Source of the DNA: Phialocephala subalpina
Lineage: Eukaryota; Ascomycota; Leotiomycetes; Helotiales; Mollisiaceae
Reading direction: 5' to 3'
Assembly: GCA_900073065.1 (NCBI GenBank)
Contig: FJOG01000016.1
Coordinates: 1,118,528 to 1,182,527, forward strand
Length of the DNA: 64,000 nucleotides
Both the position numbers and the translations under genes were made by a program. Every line of letters begins with the position of its first letter. Position 1 is the first letter of the stretch. Below the pieces are notes generated by a model that saw only the letters and a program-made list of their open reading frames with translations, searched no databases and had not been told where the DNA came from. Below are positions 11,413 to 22,536 of this stretch, one piece after another.

Positions 11413-12558
11413 ATGGATACAGCACGAACAGTCTTCTACAACCCACAGTTGATCACTCCACAAGCAATCTACACTGAGTTATATGGCAGAGCCCCCACGC
11501 CCCAACAACTACAAGACATCACCCACCCCCGCATCCCCCGTGCTCTCCTTTTCCGACCACTCGCCCCTCCCACAACTGGCACCATCCTCAACACCATCGC
11601 CGAGACGAAGGCCGTCGCCATTGCCACCGAGCAAAATCGGCTTGCGCCGGGCATGACTTCATACATCCCTGGTCCGTTCCTTGCTACGATCGAGCTTGGT
11701 ACCATTGATGTTGCCATGGCCACTCAATGGAAGCATGAGAAGCCTCCTGGCGGAATACCCCACCTTGCTTGTCTCCCGCAAGAGGTGTTTGATATGATTG
11801 CTGCTCAGTCAGATGACATGAGTCTCGCTATCATTTCAGTATGTTCTCGTCTCCCCTGACTCCGTTCTTGTTTGTTTTTGACTGTTTGCACTCGAGCTCC
11901 CGACGCAGATGAGAAAGTCCTGGCAAGGCTGGGACATTACAAACACCGTTCTTGCTCTCATGATATGAGATCCAAATACTAACTTAATTGATCTTAGGTC
12001 ACCTGTCGTGCCCTCCGCCTTCGACTCCCCCACAAAGTCCACGTCCGGGCCGCTGACACATACTATCACCCCCTCGCTACAGCTGAGATGTCTGACGAAT
12101 ACTACAAGCGAATCACTCTCCCGATAGAGGACATTCCAGGCGATCATCTCCGACACATCTCTGGTCCTCTCGAAGATGTCATCGTCCTCAGCAATGGCAG
12201 CCGAGTCAAGATGTACGAGTTATTGAAGGAGTATATGAAGGCCGTCGAACCTATCGCCGCCATCGAGGCTATGACCATTGCCAAGTCTGACTCAACCGTC
12301 GTCTGTCCATATAAGCCAAAGTACCGACTGTACGCGGGACATTATGGAGTCTTTGTATTTGTCGAGGTTGAGCGATACAAGGAGCTCCGTGCTATGTATT
12401 GGGGCATGTATCCAGCGCTTCCCCTAGATTATTTGGAGGTGGTAAAGCGTAAGGAGCAGGCGGCGAAGAAGGCGTTGGAGGAGAAGGAAAATGTACTGAG
12501 GGCTCAGGGTCAACGACGAGTGGCTCGAGGACAACCCCTAGCACTCGCAGATTTTTGA
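11413..12558 (+). CDS. F-box-like hypothetical protein
   Basis: Two exons (11413-11838, 11998-12558) encode 328 aa. The intron has GTATGT, a CTAAC branch site and TTAG. The junction falls inside an F-box-like helix set: LACLPQEVFDMIAAQ...DDMSLAIISVTCRALRLRL at residues ~120-155 (LPxEVxxxI...SLxxxxxxCRxLR). Fungal F-box proteins of this type link substrates to SCF ubiquitin ligases, but no substrate-binding repeat is recognisable. The C-terminal half ends in a charged helix (KRKEQAAKKALEEKEN). The N-terminal ~110 residues are not recognised. The function beyond the F-box-like motif is unknown. Confidence 0.7.
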
Positions 12559-12834
12559 TTCGATGGATGCGGTGAGGAGGTATATCATGTTGATTATGTA
12601 AAGTAGGAGTGGGATATGTTTTGGGGGTTTCGAAATGTCCTTCAAAGTCTGGAACATCCTGATATCATGGTCTGAGATGAATTTGATGATGGATCGATGG
12701 GGGAGTTATGTTGATTTTACAAAGTGTAAAGAAGCAAGTTTAGCAGTTTCGAGAGTCCCTCATATTCTAAGACATTCGGATATGGTCTTGGAACGAAGTA
12801 CAGTGTAGGATTAGAAATGCAAAAATCAACAACA

Positions 12835-13984
12835 TCAACACAATCCCAATATCTCCCTATCCTCCTCGAACTTACACCCATCATCACCCTCATCCACCTT
12901 ACTCGGAATCGGCACATTCGCCAACGGTGTCAATCTGAACGCATGTCTCCTCGCCCCAGCCGGATAATCCAACGTTTGACTGTGCTGCGTAACTCTTTGA
13001 TCCCAAACCACCACAGTCCCTGGCTCATACCTTACTCTACAACTGAAATCGTGACCTCTATTGATATGATCGAATAGGAACTTGAGTAGGTAGTCGCTCT
13101 CGTCGTCATCGAATCCAACGATACTTTGAGTGTAGCTTGAGTTAACGAATAGGGCTTTTTGGCCTGTGACAGGGTGGACCGTGACAACTGGATGGATTGA
13201 TCTTGTGACTGGCCTTCGGACAACTGACTTATCCCCGTTATCTCGAATCTCTCGGGACAGAGCAGCTTGGGTGGTATGAACAGCCATCAACCCCTCCAAC
13301 CGTCCCCTAAACTTCGGACTCAACTTCTGAAAAGCCCTCACTGTCGAAGAGATGACCGTGTCACCACCAACCCCACTCGGACTCTCCAACATAGCAAAGA
13401 ATGTCATTCCCGGCGGCTGAGCTTCAGGACTCTGATCAACATGGAACTGAATCGGATTCTTCCTCGCCCAACCCTTCCGAATCCTCAAATCCTCTGAGGA
13501 ATCATAAACAACCACAAATTCTGCAGGTCCATTCTTAGGATGCGGCATCCAGCCATGGACATGCAGTGGTCCGAAATGTCCCGCTATCTTTTTCTGAGCT
13601 TCAAATCCGGACTTCAAAAATGCGTCCTGGTTTCTGAATACGACGCAACATCGCTCGGCGGCTAGGAGAGCGAGTTCGTCGAGGGCGGCGGAAGAGAGAT
13701 CTGTGAGTTGGACACCCAAGAGTTCGGTGCCGACGTGGGGTGAGAGGTCGGAGATCTTGGTTGCGTGGGATAAGAGGTTGGGCTTTGCGGGGTCGGCGCG
13801 GAGGCCGGGGTCCGAGAATTCGAAGGGACCGACCATCTCGACTTTTTCAAGAGGGTCATAATGTGCTGTGATAACTGTGAGTCATATGCTCACAGTTGAG
13901 GAGTGGGGAGGACGAACGAAGGTAGTCTGGGAAGAGGGGGCCATTTTTGGTGGGGACTTCTGGGGTTTCGATTGTGCTGGGCAT
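12835..13984 (-). CDS. TauD/TfdA-type Fe(II)/2-oxoglutarate-dependent dioxygenase
   Basis: Two exons (13984-13918, 13865-12835) give 365 aa; joining them yields LFPDYLPHYDPLEKVE, a typical fungal TauD-family N-terminus. The iron facial triad is visible: HVDQ (His-x-Asp) in the centre and a distal histidine in ARRHAFRLTP, whose arginines bind 2-oxoglutarate. Other family markers are TELLGVQLTDLS, RCCVVFRNQ, GGDTVISST and VHPVTGQKALFVN. Members release sulfite from taurine or alkylsulfonates, or hydroxylate other carboxylates, so a role in sulfur scavenging is likely but the substrate is not proven. The gene has an intact catalytic set. The donor GTTCGT is non-canonical at +3/+4 but gives perfect reading-frame continuity. 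Confidence 0.9.
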
Positions 13985-14389
13985 GGTGATAGTGGTTTGC
14001 TCGAATGTTGTGCAAGACTTAGAAGGAGCTGATTGAGATATGATGATCTATACATTAACATGACCTCTTATCAGTTGTAGATGCCAATTTTGTGCTGGTG
14101 GCTGTCGGCCCCGTCGGTTTCATCGGCATCATAGCCGATGGCAGCAATTTTGTGGGTCCAAAACATCGGGATTCTTTGCGCCAGCAACAACAAAGTCAGA
14201 ATTTGCGACCATACGGTATGGAACTGTACCAGTTTGAAAATCCAATGAAGAAGCATAGGTGTACATGTGAATAGCGAAGGCCGGTACACCCTTTGTTTGA
14301 CCGCCGTCCCCTCATCTCTCCTCAACAAAAACCAACGAGTTTGCACAAGCTTCAAGCATCAATTGTCCCTTTCGATATGTCTCTTCCCC
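13985..14389. other. Intergenic, no supported gene
   Basis: The stretch contains the promoter of the dioxygenase and the 3' side of the 14.4-kb gene. CCCCGTCGGTTTCATCGGC near 14109-14127 contains a TCGG repeat. No coding evidence was seen. Confidence 0.45.
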
Positions 14390-15088
14390 TCACGACTTCC
14401 ACAATTTATCTTTCGCTGTCGGTTTATCCTTACCAAAGAACACCATCCGGATTTCCTTCTTCTTTTCCTCTGACATTTTGGCATATTGAGGATCGGGTTC
14501 ATAATACGGGCCACGACGACGCTCAGAACCGTCTTTACTATCTCGACTGTCAAACTTATACCAGCCTCCCTTCCCCTCCGCGAGCAATCTATCCGTCACA
14601 ATATGAGATCCTCCAAGACATCTATATCCATCTTTGATTCTGATCCAAGTTAGGCCTGCTGGGCAATTTTTGCTTTCGTTTTTCTGCAGTTGCGTCTGTG
14701 CCCATTTCTCCTGTTTTTCTTGCTCGGCGGGAGGCAGAGTCTTGATCGAAGTCTGACGTTTGGCCATGTCTAAATCAAGTTTTGTCGTGAAAGTAGATCT
14801 GGTGGAGCTTTCATCGTGTCGCGACTTCGCTGGCATTGCAGTCTCACTGCTAGATGCCTCTGGACGGGAGGGCTTCTCTGAGGTTTGCTTCTTTTCTGGT
14901 TTATTCTTCTCGGGGGGTCGCTTCGAGGGGACGAGTTTGCTGGACTCTGCTTTACTCTCGTGTCGTGAATCTCGCTGAAGATTAGTCGCGAGGGCAGATG
15001 ACGTTGCGCCTTTTCTCATTTTGTTCAAACAGTAGAAGCAGGTGCTCTTGCTGGTACATTTGCACTCTGTCGCTGTTGGGCGAAACAT
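14390..15088 (-). CDS. Hypothetical protein with a C-terminal CPxGxxW...CxGGxH module
   Basis: A single open frame of 232 aa starts at ATG 15088. The N-terminus is cysteine-rich (TECKCTSKSTCFYCLNKM), with spacing that could bind zinc. The middle ~100 residues are Lys/Glu/Ser/Pro-rich and probably disordered. The C-terminal part has CPAGLTWIRIKDGYRCLGGSH followed by an acidic or aromatic tail. The same pattern ends the AAA ATPase gene 24 kb away (CPAGYEWYRKDNMWHCRGGYH), so this is a real, mobile module, probably a small metal- or ligand-binding tail. I do not recognise a named family. It may be an accessory or adaptor of the STAND/AAA island; that is inference. Confidence 0.65.
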   Translation of the reverse strand: MFRPTATECKCTSKSTCFYCLNKMRKGATSSALATNLQRDSRHESKAESSKLVPSKRPPEKNKPEKKQTSEKPSRPEASSSETAMPAKSRHDESSTRSTFTTKLDLDMAKRQTSIKTLPPAEQEKQEKWAQTQLQKNESKNCPAGLTWIRIKDGYRCLGGSHIVTDRLLAEGKGGWYKFDSRDSKDGSERRRGPYYEPDPQYAKMSEEKKKEIRMVFFGKDKPTAKDKLWKS

Positions 15089-15267
15089 GTTTTGGCAGTG
15101 TCGGTGGGAGCTTGAGTGATGAAGAAATTACTCGTTCAAGAGTTGCCGAATCTCAAAGGTTGGGACCCTTTATAAAGCGGCGCAGTAGTCGTGAATCTTC
15201 AAGGTCGGAAGCTGACTGGATCCGAGTGTCTGAGTCGATGTTGTGAACCACCGAGTCGAGATGTTGT

Positions 15268-17473
15268 TCAGTACGTCACCTCGATCATACTGACACCTCC
15301 TAGCTGGTTCTCGAGAGTCACCAACCCCTTCGAGGCATCGTATACCACCTGCGCCACCAGCTTTCCATTCGCAGTGATCGTCGGCATCTGTTCAATCGAG
15401 GCAGGCAGAATCAGTCGTCCAGAAGTGCCGCTCGGGGCATTATACTGCAGCACAAATCTATTATCAGCTGCAACCCACTTGACCGAGAACTTCCCAAGAT
15501 TGGTCGTGAATCCGCCCTCAACAGACTTCAGATCCCCGAATTGCGGCGCAATCACCCAAGTCTTTCCTCCAGGACTCGCGAGCTGCAAACCCAGTACATA
15601 CGTCGACAACGCATGCGTCGGTCCCGTACTCCAACCATGAGAGTGGCTGACATAAGAATACGTATTCTCATACCCCGCATTAGCACGATATCCAAAACTT
15701 CCATCTTCCAGATAGCCTTCGATGAACGTGCTTTCCGTCCCATAAGGATTGTTGAGATACCATCCCCAACTAAGACGAATGAGATCTAGTGCTCGAGTGG
15801 CTTGATGAGCGGCGAGGTGGGCTTTGATTTCCATACTTTCAATGAAGGGGACGATGTTGAATTCCATTTCTGGACATTTAGCGCCAATTGGTCCCCAATT
15901 TGAGAAGAGGTAGTTGCTGATGTTTCGGGAGTGGGATGAGTTGGCGAGGTCGTAGTAGAGCGCGAGGCTGTTGCCATCCTGGGGGTATCTTATGTCATTC
16001 ACGGCTCGATCGCTATCCTTGAAAGCACCGGCCTTGGCATCCCAGATGTTGGCAGCCCCAGAATTGATCGATTTCTTCAAAGTTGCCGCTTGAGCAGCCC
16101 ACTGCTTCAATGGAGTCGCATGGTTGGTCCAATTCGCCATAATGCTTCCCGTTATCAAGGTCCTGTACATCAAAGTATTCGCTGGAGTGTTATGACCACC
16201 TTGTGTGTACCGTCCCCAATCATTGGTCCCTGTGACGTATAGTAGGCCGGAGTGATCGATCTTGCGCGCGACAAAATTTATAGCTTGCTGGATCTTGGGC
16301 CAATTCTTGTCTAAGAATGCCATGTCGCCGCTGTACAGGACATATTCATAGGTTCCAATAATCGAAGACATGTGATATGTATCCGAGCCGTAGAAGTTAA
16401 GTGGTGGTCCGGCCATCGGGAGTTCCCCACTGCTCGTCTATCGAAGTGTTTTAGCAATAGCCTCTTGCCAGATAAGATAATAGATTGGAACTTACTATCA
16501 GGTCAAACTCCAACTGTAGAGCATTTCTCGCACTTTCAAAGTCTCCAGTACTAACAAAAGCACTTGGAAGAGCAATACCCAAGTCTCCTGACCAAGTAGC
16601 TCTATCCCTCTTGGCTCCGTCCGTGAAGATACTGGCACCTAAAGTCCCCAATGACGCATTATTCATCCATCCTGCGCTTAATAACGGATACACTCTTCCT
16701 GAGTCGGATGCAATAGCAGTCGTCTGCAAGGTATATGCTCCCGCATACCAGATGCGGTTGAGCAGCTCATCATTCGAATAGAAATATCCTCCATACGCTC
16801 TCAGATCTGACCATGTCGGCTGAAAGGATATCTCAAGAGAAACGGAAGTGATGTTAAGTTCAAAATTGGTAGTGTTGTTGGTGAACATAGACAAGTATCG
16901 AAAACCACCTCTCAAGAGAGAATCCGGCATCGTGTAGCTTCCATTCGTGGTATTGGCGATCGAGACCATCAGTGCACCATCGGCTCCGGTCTGATATTTG
17001 CCATTCGAATCATCAGACACATAGCCTGTCCAATTTCTAGCTTCCGAGAACGCAAGCCCCAGTGAGCCATTGCCACGTGACTGGTAGTTCAGTTTGACGA
17101 CACCACCAACTTCCTTCCCGAAGTCGTAGATGAGCAGCGATCCATTTGTTGACAAGTTGGTTACAGCTGGGTACGTCGATAACCACGAATGGTCCGGGTT
17201 CAAGATTTTGATTGGTGAGACAATCCGCGAGTCAGGTGCATAGATGTATTTCTCCCAAGGTCCTGGAAACGAAGCTGTTCGAGAAATGCATACCGTATCG
17301 CGCCAACAGGCTGCTGAATTCTGAAGAGAAAATCCGGTGATGAGCGAGAAGACATATGGAACTGCCTGTATCACCATTGGTGTCAGGTAATTCTCGACGA
17401 ACCGGTTCGACAGCGCTGACTGCACCACGAGGTCGACGCCCTGCGCCAAGGATTTCGGGTCGAGAGGCGCCAT
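15268..17473 (-). CDS. GH78-like alpha-L-rhamnosidase (six-hairpin glycosidase)
   Basis: Two exons (17473-16496, 16437-15268) join as FDLITSSGELP and give 715 aa. The beta-sandwich part contains LLIYDFGKEVGGVV. The (alpha/alpha)6 part contains WMNNASLGTLGASIFTDGAKRD, a region rich in acidic residues near WSGD, and VTGTNDWGRYTQGGHNTPANTL. The C-terminal beta domain includes THALSTYVLGLQL and VEGGFTTNLGKFSVKW. This order matches bacterial and fungal GH78-type enzymes that release L-rhamnose from plant glycosides or pectin. N-glycosylation sequons are frequent (NGS, NTT, NAS), as in secreted proteins. The annotated start has no clear signal peptide; the internal methionine at residue 33 precedes a hydrophobic stretch (MVIQAVPYVFSLITGFS) and could be a secretory start or anchor. 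Confidence 0.82.
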
Positions 17474-17943
17474 CTTTATCTTCTCGACCTCGAAGATGTT
17501 GGAAAAATTCAAGGGACAGGATATATGAAGTCTCCACAGGACGTCTTTACGCCATTGGTGTACTGGTGAGAGCCGGTGAAGTGTGGTCCAAATGCTGCAA
17601 TAGGAGAGGTTGCACGAGCTGGGAAAGTAGGTTTGAAGGTATCCCCAAGCTCCCAGTTTGCTCTTGCGAAATTTTGTGTATCCAATCAACGAAGTTGCAA
17701 TATGTTAACGCAGGTGCGAAGATGTATTTAGGATGAAGTCCTCGATTTAAGGTTCAAGGTCAAGGTTACTAGCGCGTTTCGCCTAATATATGGGGATGTG
17801 GGGGTGTCTCAAGCCCCCTTTCCTCTGGCAAGTCGCATTCTGAAGGTTTTTACACAGCGTTGCACAGTAAGGTCACTCCGATATGGAGAGCACGAAGAAT
17901 CGTGAAAGAATAGTTTGATGTCTTGCTAATGATAAGAAACTCA
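17474..17943. other. Intergenic, no supported gene
   Basis: Between the rhamnosidase start and the end of the caspase-fold gene. The frame is open for ~70 codons upstream of the rhamnosidase ATG, but it reads like leader sequence. Nothing else is visible. Confidence 0.5.
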
Positions 17944-20432
17944 TCACCAGAGCCGGCGGAGCATGTCATCCGTGGTCTCGTCCTGTCTGCGAGAGTGGCC
18001 TTCGTTGGATCCACTGTCCTCCCTGCTCGACATCGCACCTGGTATGTTTGGCCTGATAGTTGGCCTTGGGGCTGCCTTTCTTTCCGGCATTGTACCTGGA
18101 CTCTCTACACAACACTTTTTGAAGTGCGCTTCGATCCTCTCCTTGTTCGCTGGCCATGTCCCCAAGAATTCTTTACAGCGAGCGCAAGACCAACCGTCCT
18201 TGCTATGGTTGTAGGTATCTGACCAAGACTCGGGTATGTCCTTCGTCAATACATCCAACCCATGAATATCCATCAAATGCGATTTCATCATGTCGGGTCT
18301 GTCGACACGAGTTTGAAAGGTCTGAAAATGATGACTGTTGAAGCAGGGAAACCCGCATTCGGGTGTACAGGTTCCAAGCAGACATGTGTACATTCCTGGC
18401 TTCCAGGGTACATCCATCTCAACAAACCTGAACTCTGGAACACCCATCTCAACAAACAACCGCTCGAACTCTGGTACATCAATTTCCATCGCGCTGTTCT
18501 TTGTCTCCTTCGATGTACTTTGAATAATCTGATGAGGTTCATGATCAAAGCCTCGTGGCCATTGCGTGGGGTGGATGGCTTGTGACTTCTCGCTGTGAAT
18601 TACCTTAAAGTGTCTTTCCTGATCTGATGGACGAGTGAAAGTCATATCGCACATGGGGCATTTGTATGGTCGTGGACGCTTATTCTGAAAAGATGGACCT
18701 GCGACCTCAGATAGAGACTCCAAGGTACGGCTCGACCGACTGTAGAGCGTGTTCATCGAAGAGCGATCACTCTTGAGGCTGCGATCGCTCAGGTACGAAG
18801 AGTACGAGCTCATTGATTGAATAGAATCCCGACTTTGCATATCCTGAGTATTGTCAGGAAGGCTCCACGATCTGAGATGCTTGGGGCCTGGCGCTGCATT
18901 TTGCTCATGATGAGTCTTCGATATGTTCGCCCCCAAACCGTCCAAACTGGACTTGTGAACATTGGTGTACTGGTCTTGCTCAAACGGCTGCCAGACCGGC
19001 CAATAATCCATCCTATTGCCCGAAGTAATGGGCCCAAGTGAGATGATTGATGGATCTTGAGGGAGATATGCCGCCACAGATAGCGGGAGAGACATGATGA
19101 CGAGTGTCGAATGGCTGTCAAATGAAGCTTCTACCTTCATCTCATCGGCGATTGTTGGAAAATTTCTGATCCACTCTGTAAACAGTTCAATCATGCTTTC
19201 ACCAGGCTGAAAGGTTTCCCTAAGACGAATCGAAAAGAGCAATCTAGGAGTCTCGGCGGTAGGAGGTGGATTTAGAAGGAGTCGCCCGTCTGTCGCAGGC
19301 TTGTCGTCTGATAAAGTCGAGAAAGATGCGCCACGCCCAGATTCTTGGCTATGACTACCATTGGGATTGTGTTGGTTTTCGAAGGAGGAAAATGGCGGGG
19401 TTCCGCTTTGCGTTGAGTTCTGCTTCATGAGCAGCCTTTGAGGCCCGACACTAGCAGGCAACTGAATGCCCCTCGGACTCGACTCCCCATGACTGAGCGC
19501 CAGATGAATCGGCGCAGGATGCCGTTCCCTATGCGTCCCATCCCCATACATCTCTTCCGGCATCCGACACTGCGTCCGAAAGAAGATCTTCTTGTACAAT
19601 TCCCCAACGCTAAACGAAGGCTTATTGCTCAACAATCTCAGCTCTGTTACCAGCGCACTTGTGAAAGAGTAAGGTCCGACTCCATTCGCTGTCTCGTTGA
19701 ATGCGCAAGCTGAGATGAGTTCATTGACACCGTTTCCCTCGCTCGCATTGGCAGTCCCTGATGCGCAGCAGTCGAGCAAGATGAGGACGTCGCTTGGTGA
19801 TTCTTCAAGGATGGTTTGGATGCCACCCCACTTGACCATAGGGCATTTGGCTTTCTTGTTATTTCGCCAACTGCAGTCACGTCAGCTTTCATATACTCTC
19901 AAAATGCCTCCAAGATGAGAAGTACGAACCTCGTCCAGACCAGCAATCTCGTATCCGTCAACCTCGCATGCCCAGCATAATACACGATCTTGAGATGCGT
20001 CTTACTATCCTCCGTAGGCTTCACAAAATCCATAATCTTCTCCGTCAACTTCCAATGTGAATGCTCATCCGGAATCGTCCACCTCTCCGTCTCATAACTA
20101 TATACCTCATAAAACAAATTATACAAATTCCTTATCTCCTGCGAGACCGGGAGTCGAGGGTCTTCATCCTCCCAGCTCAGGATCAGAACAGAGACTTCAG
20201 TATATCGTGAATTAGTATCATTTGGAAATACAGCGTTCGCTGCATCCTGGAGACTCTTGCCGAAGTCTGAGAAGTCGATGTGGTAGCGCCATCGATCGAT
20301 GTCGGCGAGTGTTGGTGGTGGGGTGGAGTTGGGACTGCTGGTGTAGCCTTGAGACTCGCTTTCTCCTTTGCTGTCATAGGTGGTGTTTGAGCTTGAGAGG
20401 CTGTGATCACGACTGTGGAGGTGTGCCATCAT
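17944..20432 (-). CDS. Caspase-fold (C14) domain fused to C2H2 zinc fingers
   Basis: Two exons (20432-19930, 19870-17944) join at LLVWTSWRNN and give 809 aa. The N-terminal part is a caspase/metacaspase-like p20 fold. After a predicted beta strand comes LKIVYYAGHA with the candidate catalytic His155, then DVLILLDCCASG with candidate Cys203, aligned with the D-x-C-x-S-G of metacaspases. Residues ~290-640 are Ser-rich and mostly low complexity, with one structured patch. From ~640 a C2H2 finger YKCPMCDMTFTRPSDQERH is followed by a second Cys/His region (YTCLLGTCTPECGFPC) and a third (WSCARCKEFLG). The caspase fold plus DNA/RNA- or protein-binding fingers suggests a sensor-effector protease. No STAND module is present. 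The neighbouring gene at 21039 carries the same finger region. Confidence 0.8.
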
Positions 20433-21038
20433 GTGCAACTATCTCTGCTGGTCTCAGCCTCGGACTATCGCGATGTGGGGGCCAATGGCATCGAGGTGCG
20501 ACGTGAGACAAAAACAAAATTGAGGAGAGCGAGAAAATCTTTGGGCTAGCGAATAGATTAAGTAGACCGCAGCTGCCAACAGTCGGGATGGGAAGGCGCC
20601 CGCATGGGGTCTGAAACGTCGCTTCCGACTGATCGGTGACCAAATGAGGAACCCTTGCAATGCTTCACAGCCTTGCGCTGTAAGCAAAAGTGAATGAACA
20701 TCATTGCAAAAAATATATTAACGGAAATGCCACCTGCGCTTAAAGAACGACCAATGCATAGTAATGTTTATTCGTCTACCCGTCTACGGGTCTAGTTTGC
20801 TGTGTTATTAATATGTATTAATTCGTCTGAAAATTTGCGAGCAAAACCTCCAAGAACAAGACATCAAGTAGAAAACAGAACAGTCCGCAAAGCGTAGACA
20901 TCAAGCCGTCTCTAGTTGACTACGAGAGAGCATCAGCTCGTCAGTGTAGGTATCCCCACTCCCTTCTCTTTGTTGGACGTAACATTAGCCCGACTGGTAC
21001 TCAATGCCAAGTATCTCTTTAGGGATTTCTTGGCCGTC
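20433..21038. other. Intergenic, no supported gene
   Basis: Region between the two finger-module genes; both are on the minus strand. 20740-20850 is relatively AT-rich with a local duplication (GTCTACCCGTCTACGGGTCTAG). No coding signal is seen. Confidence 0.5.
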
Positions 21039-22536
21039 TCAAGTAGACTCTTCCACACTCATTCTTTTGACGAGGTTTGGTAGGCCTCCCGTACACACCT
21101 CTGAATGACCCTCGAATGCATCTGCATTCTCAATCCAGTTCCCCAAGACAACGCCACAGCTCTTGCAGCTCCAGCCGCTCTTTTGCCAGATGTATAACCA
21201 TAGCCAAGACTCGGGTAGCTTTTTGCCGGTTACGTTCTCTCCGTGAACTTCTTTGAGATGCGCAGTGATTTTGTCTCGTCGGCCTCGTCGAAAGGCACAA
21301 CTGTGATGGGGGTCCTGGCACTGCTCTGGGCATTGTGAGGTGCAAGTGTGAAGCAGACATTCATACAGACGATCATCATGTTGTGTCTCTATATGCCGAT
21401 CTCGGTCGGATGGTCTCGTGAATGTAGTGGAGCAATCGGGCTCAGTGCATGGGATGTTTGATGGGAGGGTGTTGGAGGAGTTGGAAGTAGATCGAGAATG
21501 CCCTTTTCTAGGTCCTGGCCTTGACGACATCGTGGCAGCCCCTAATGATCGTACGGAGCGATTTCCAATCGAGGATGCCATCGAGCTTTTAGAAGCATGC
21601 TTCGAAGACAGACTCCAACCAGTGTTGGTAGAATCGTAAGAGCTCGAAGACTGAAAAGATTCACGACCACTCTCCAAGGGAAAGGGATGGATCAGATGCC
21701 GTGCAACGGCGGCTGCACTACTGATAGAGATATGGCTGGAGCGGACGGAGTCGCGAGTTGGCTGGATGCTATGCGTCTCTGCGACTTGGTGTGAAATGGA
21801 CCCAGCCCCTTCCTCATCATTGAATATACTGCAATGGTGATCATAGTTATTTGCAGCAGGTGTCCAATTCATCAAGTCGCGTTCAGGATTGAGAGTTCTT
21901 GAAGTGAAGCCAGCATCTTGGAAATGGTCCTGCACGACGATAGGGTCAGGTTGTACTGATGGCATCCACTCGCATTGAACGCCAGCAGGAGTGTCTTGAT
22001 TCGAATGCCATGCCACATGAGCCATGCCTAGTAGAGGATCAGATGCATGTTGCATTGTAGGCGCGAAGTCGACAGCCGGATTAATTGGGGCATGTTGAAA
22101 ATTGCAAAGAGGCTCAGTGGCAGTGACAGACGCAAGCGACTGTGAATCTGACAAGCGTTAGCATATAAGAAACAACAGAGGGCTAGACCACATGAGAAGG
22201 AACATGGAACATACTAAGGAGTAACTTTAAAACTTCGCGGAGCACATTTGTCCTGGCCGTGGGGATGAGCGCGCCGATTTGGGATTGGAGTGACTTCGTT
22301 TCAGCCAAATCGTTGCCCATTTCCATCGTGGAAAGTGGAATAGAATGAGGAACATTATTATGATCGATGGGCGCATCGTAGACATGGGTGAAGACATCCT
22401 CAGACCCTCGTCGGATGTGTCGCGAGTTCGCACCGTATTGATGAGGTTGTTGCTGAGGTAGGGGAGGGAGAGGACGAGTCGTTGTGCCAGCACTTGGTTC
22501 GTATTGTTCCCAGGCCTGCCTGTTCTGGTCGTTCAT
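21039..22536 (-). CDS. C2H2 zinc-finger protein, paralogous finger module to the caspase-fold neighbour
   Basis: Two exons (22536-22215, 22147-21039) join as LKLLLNSQSLASV and give 476 aa; the intron has GTATGT, GCTAAC and CAG. The N-terminal half is Gln/Pro/Ser/Asn-rich and likely disordered, like an activation or scaffold region. The C-terminal ~150 residues contain CTEPDCSTTFTRPSDRDRH, YECLLHTCTSQCPEQC, HLKEVHG, LPESW and GWSCKSCGVVLGNW. These line up element by element with TFTRPSDQERH, YTCLLGTCTPECGFPC, HLMDIHG, IPESW and GWSCARCKEFLGTW in the caspase-fold gene 0.6 kb downstream. The two genes therefore share an extended zinc-binding module through local duplication. No catalytic domain is present here. 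A regulatory or partner role for the neighbour is possible but not shown. Confidence 0.78.
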
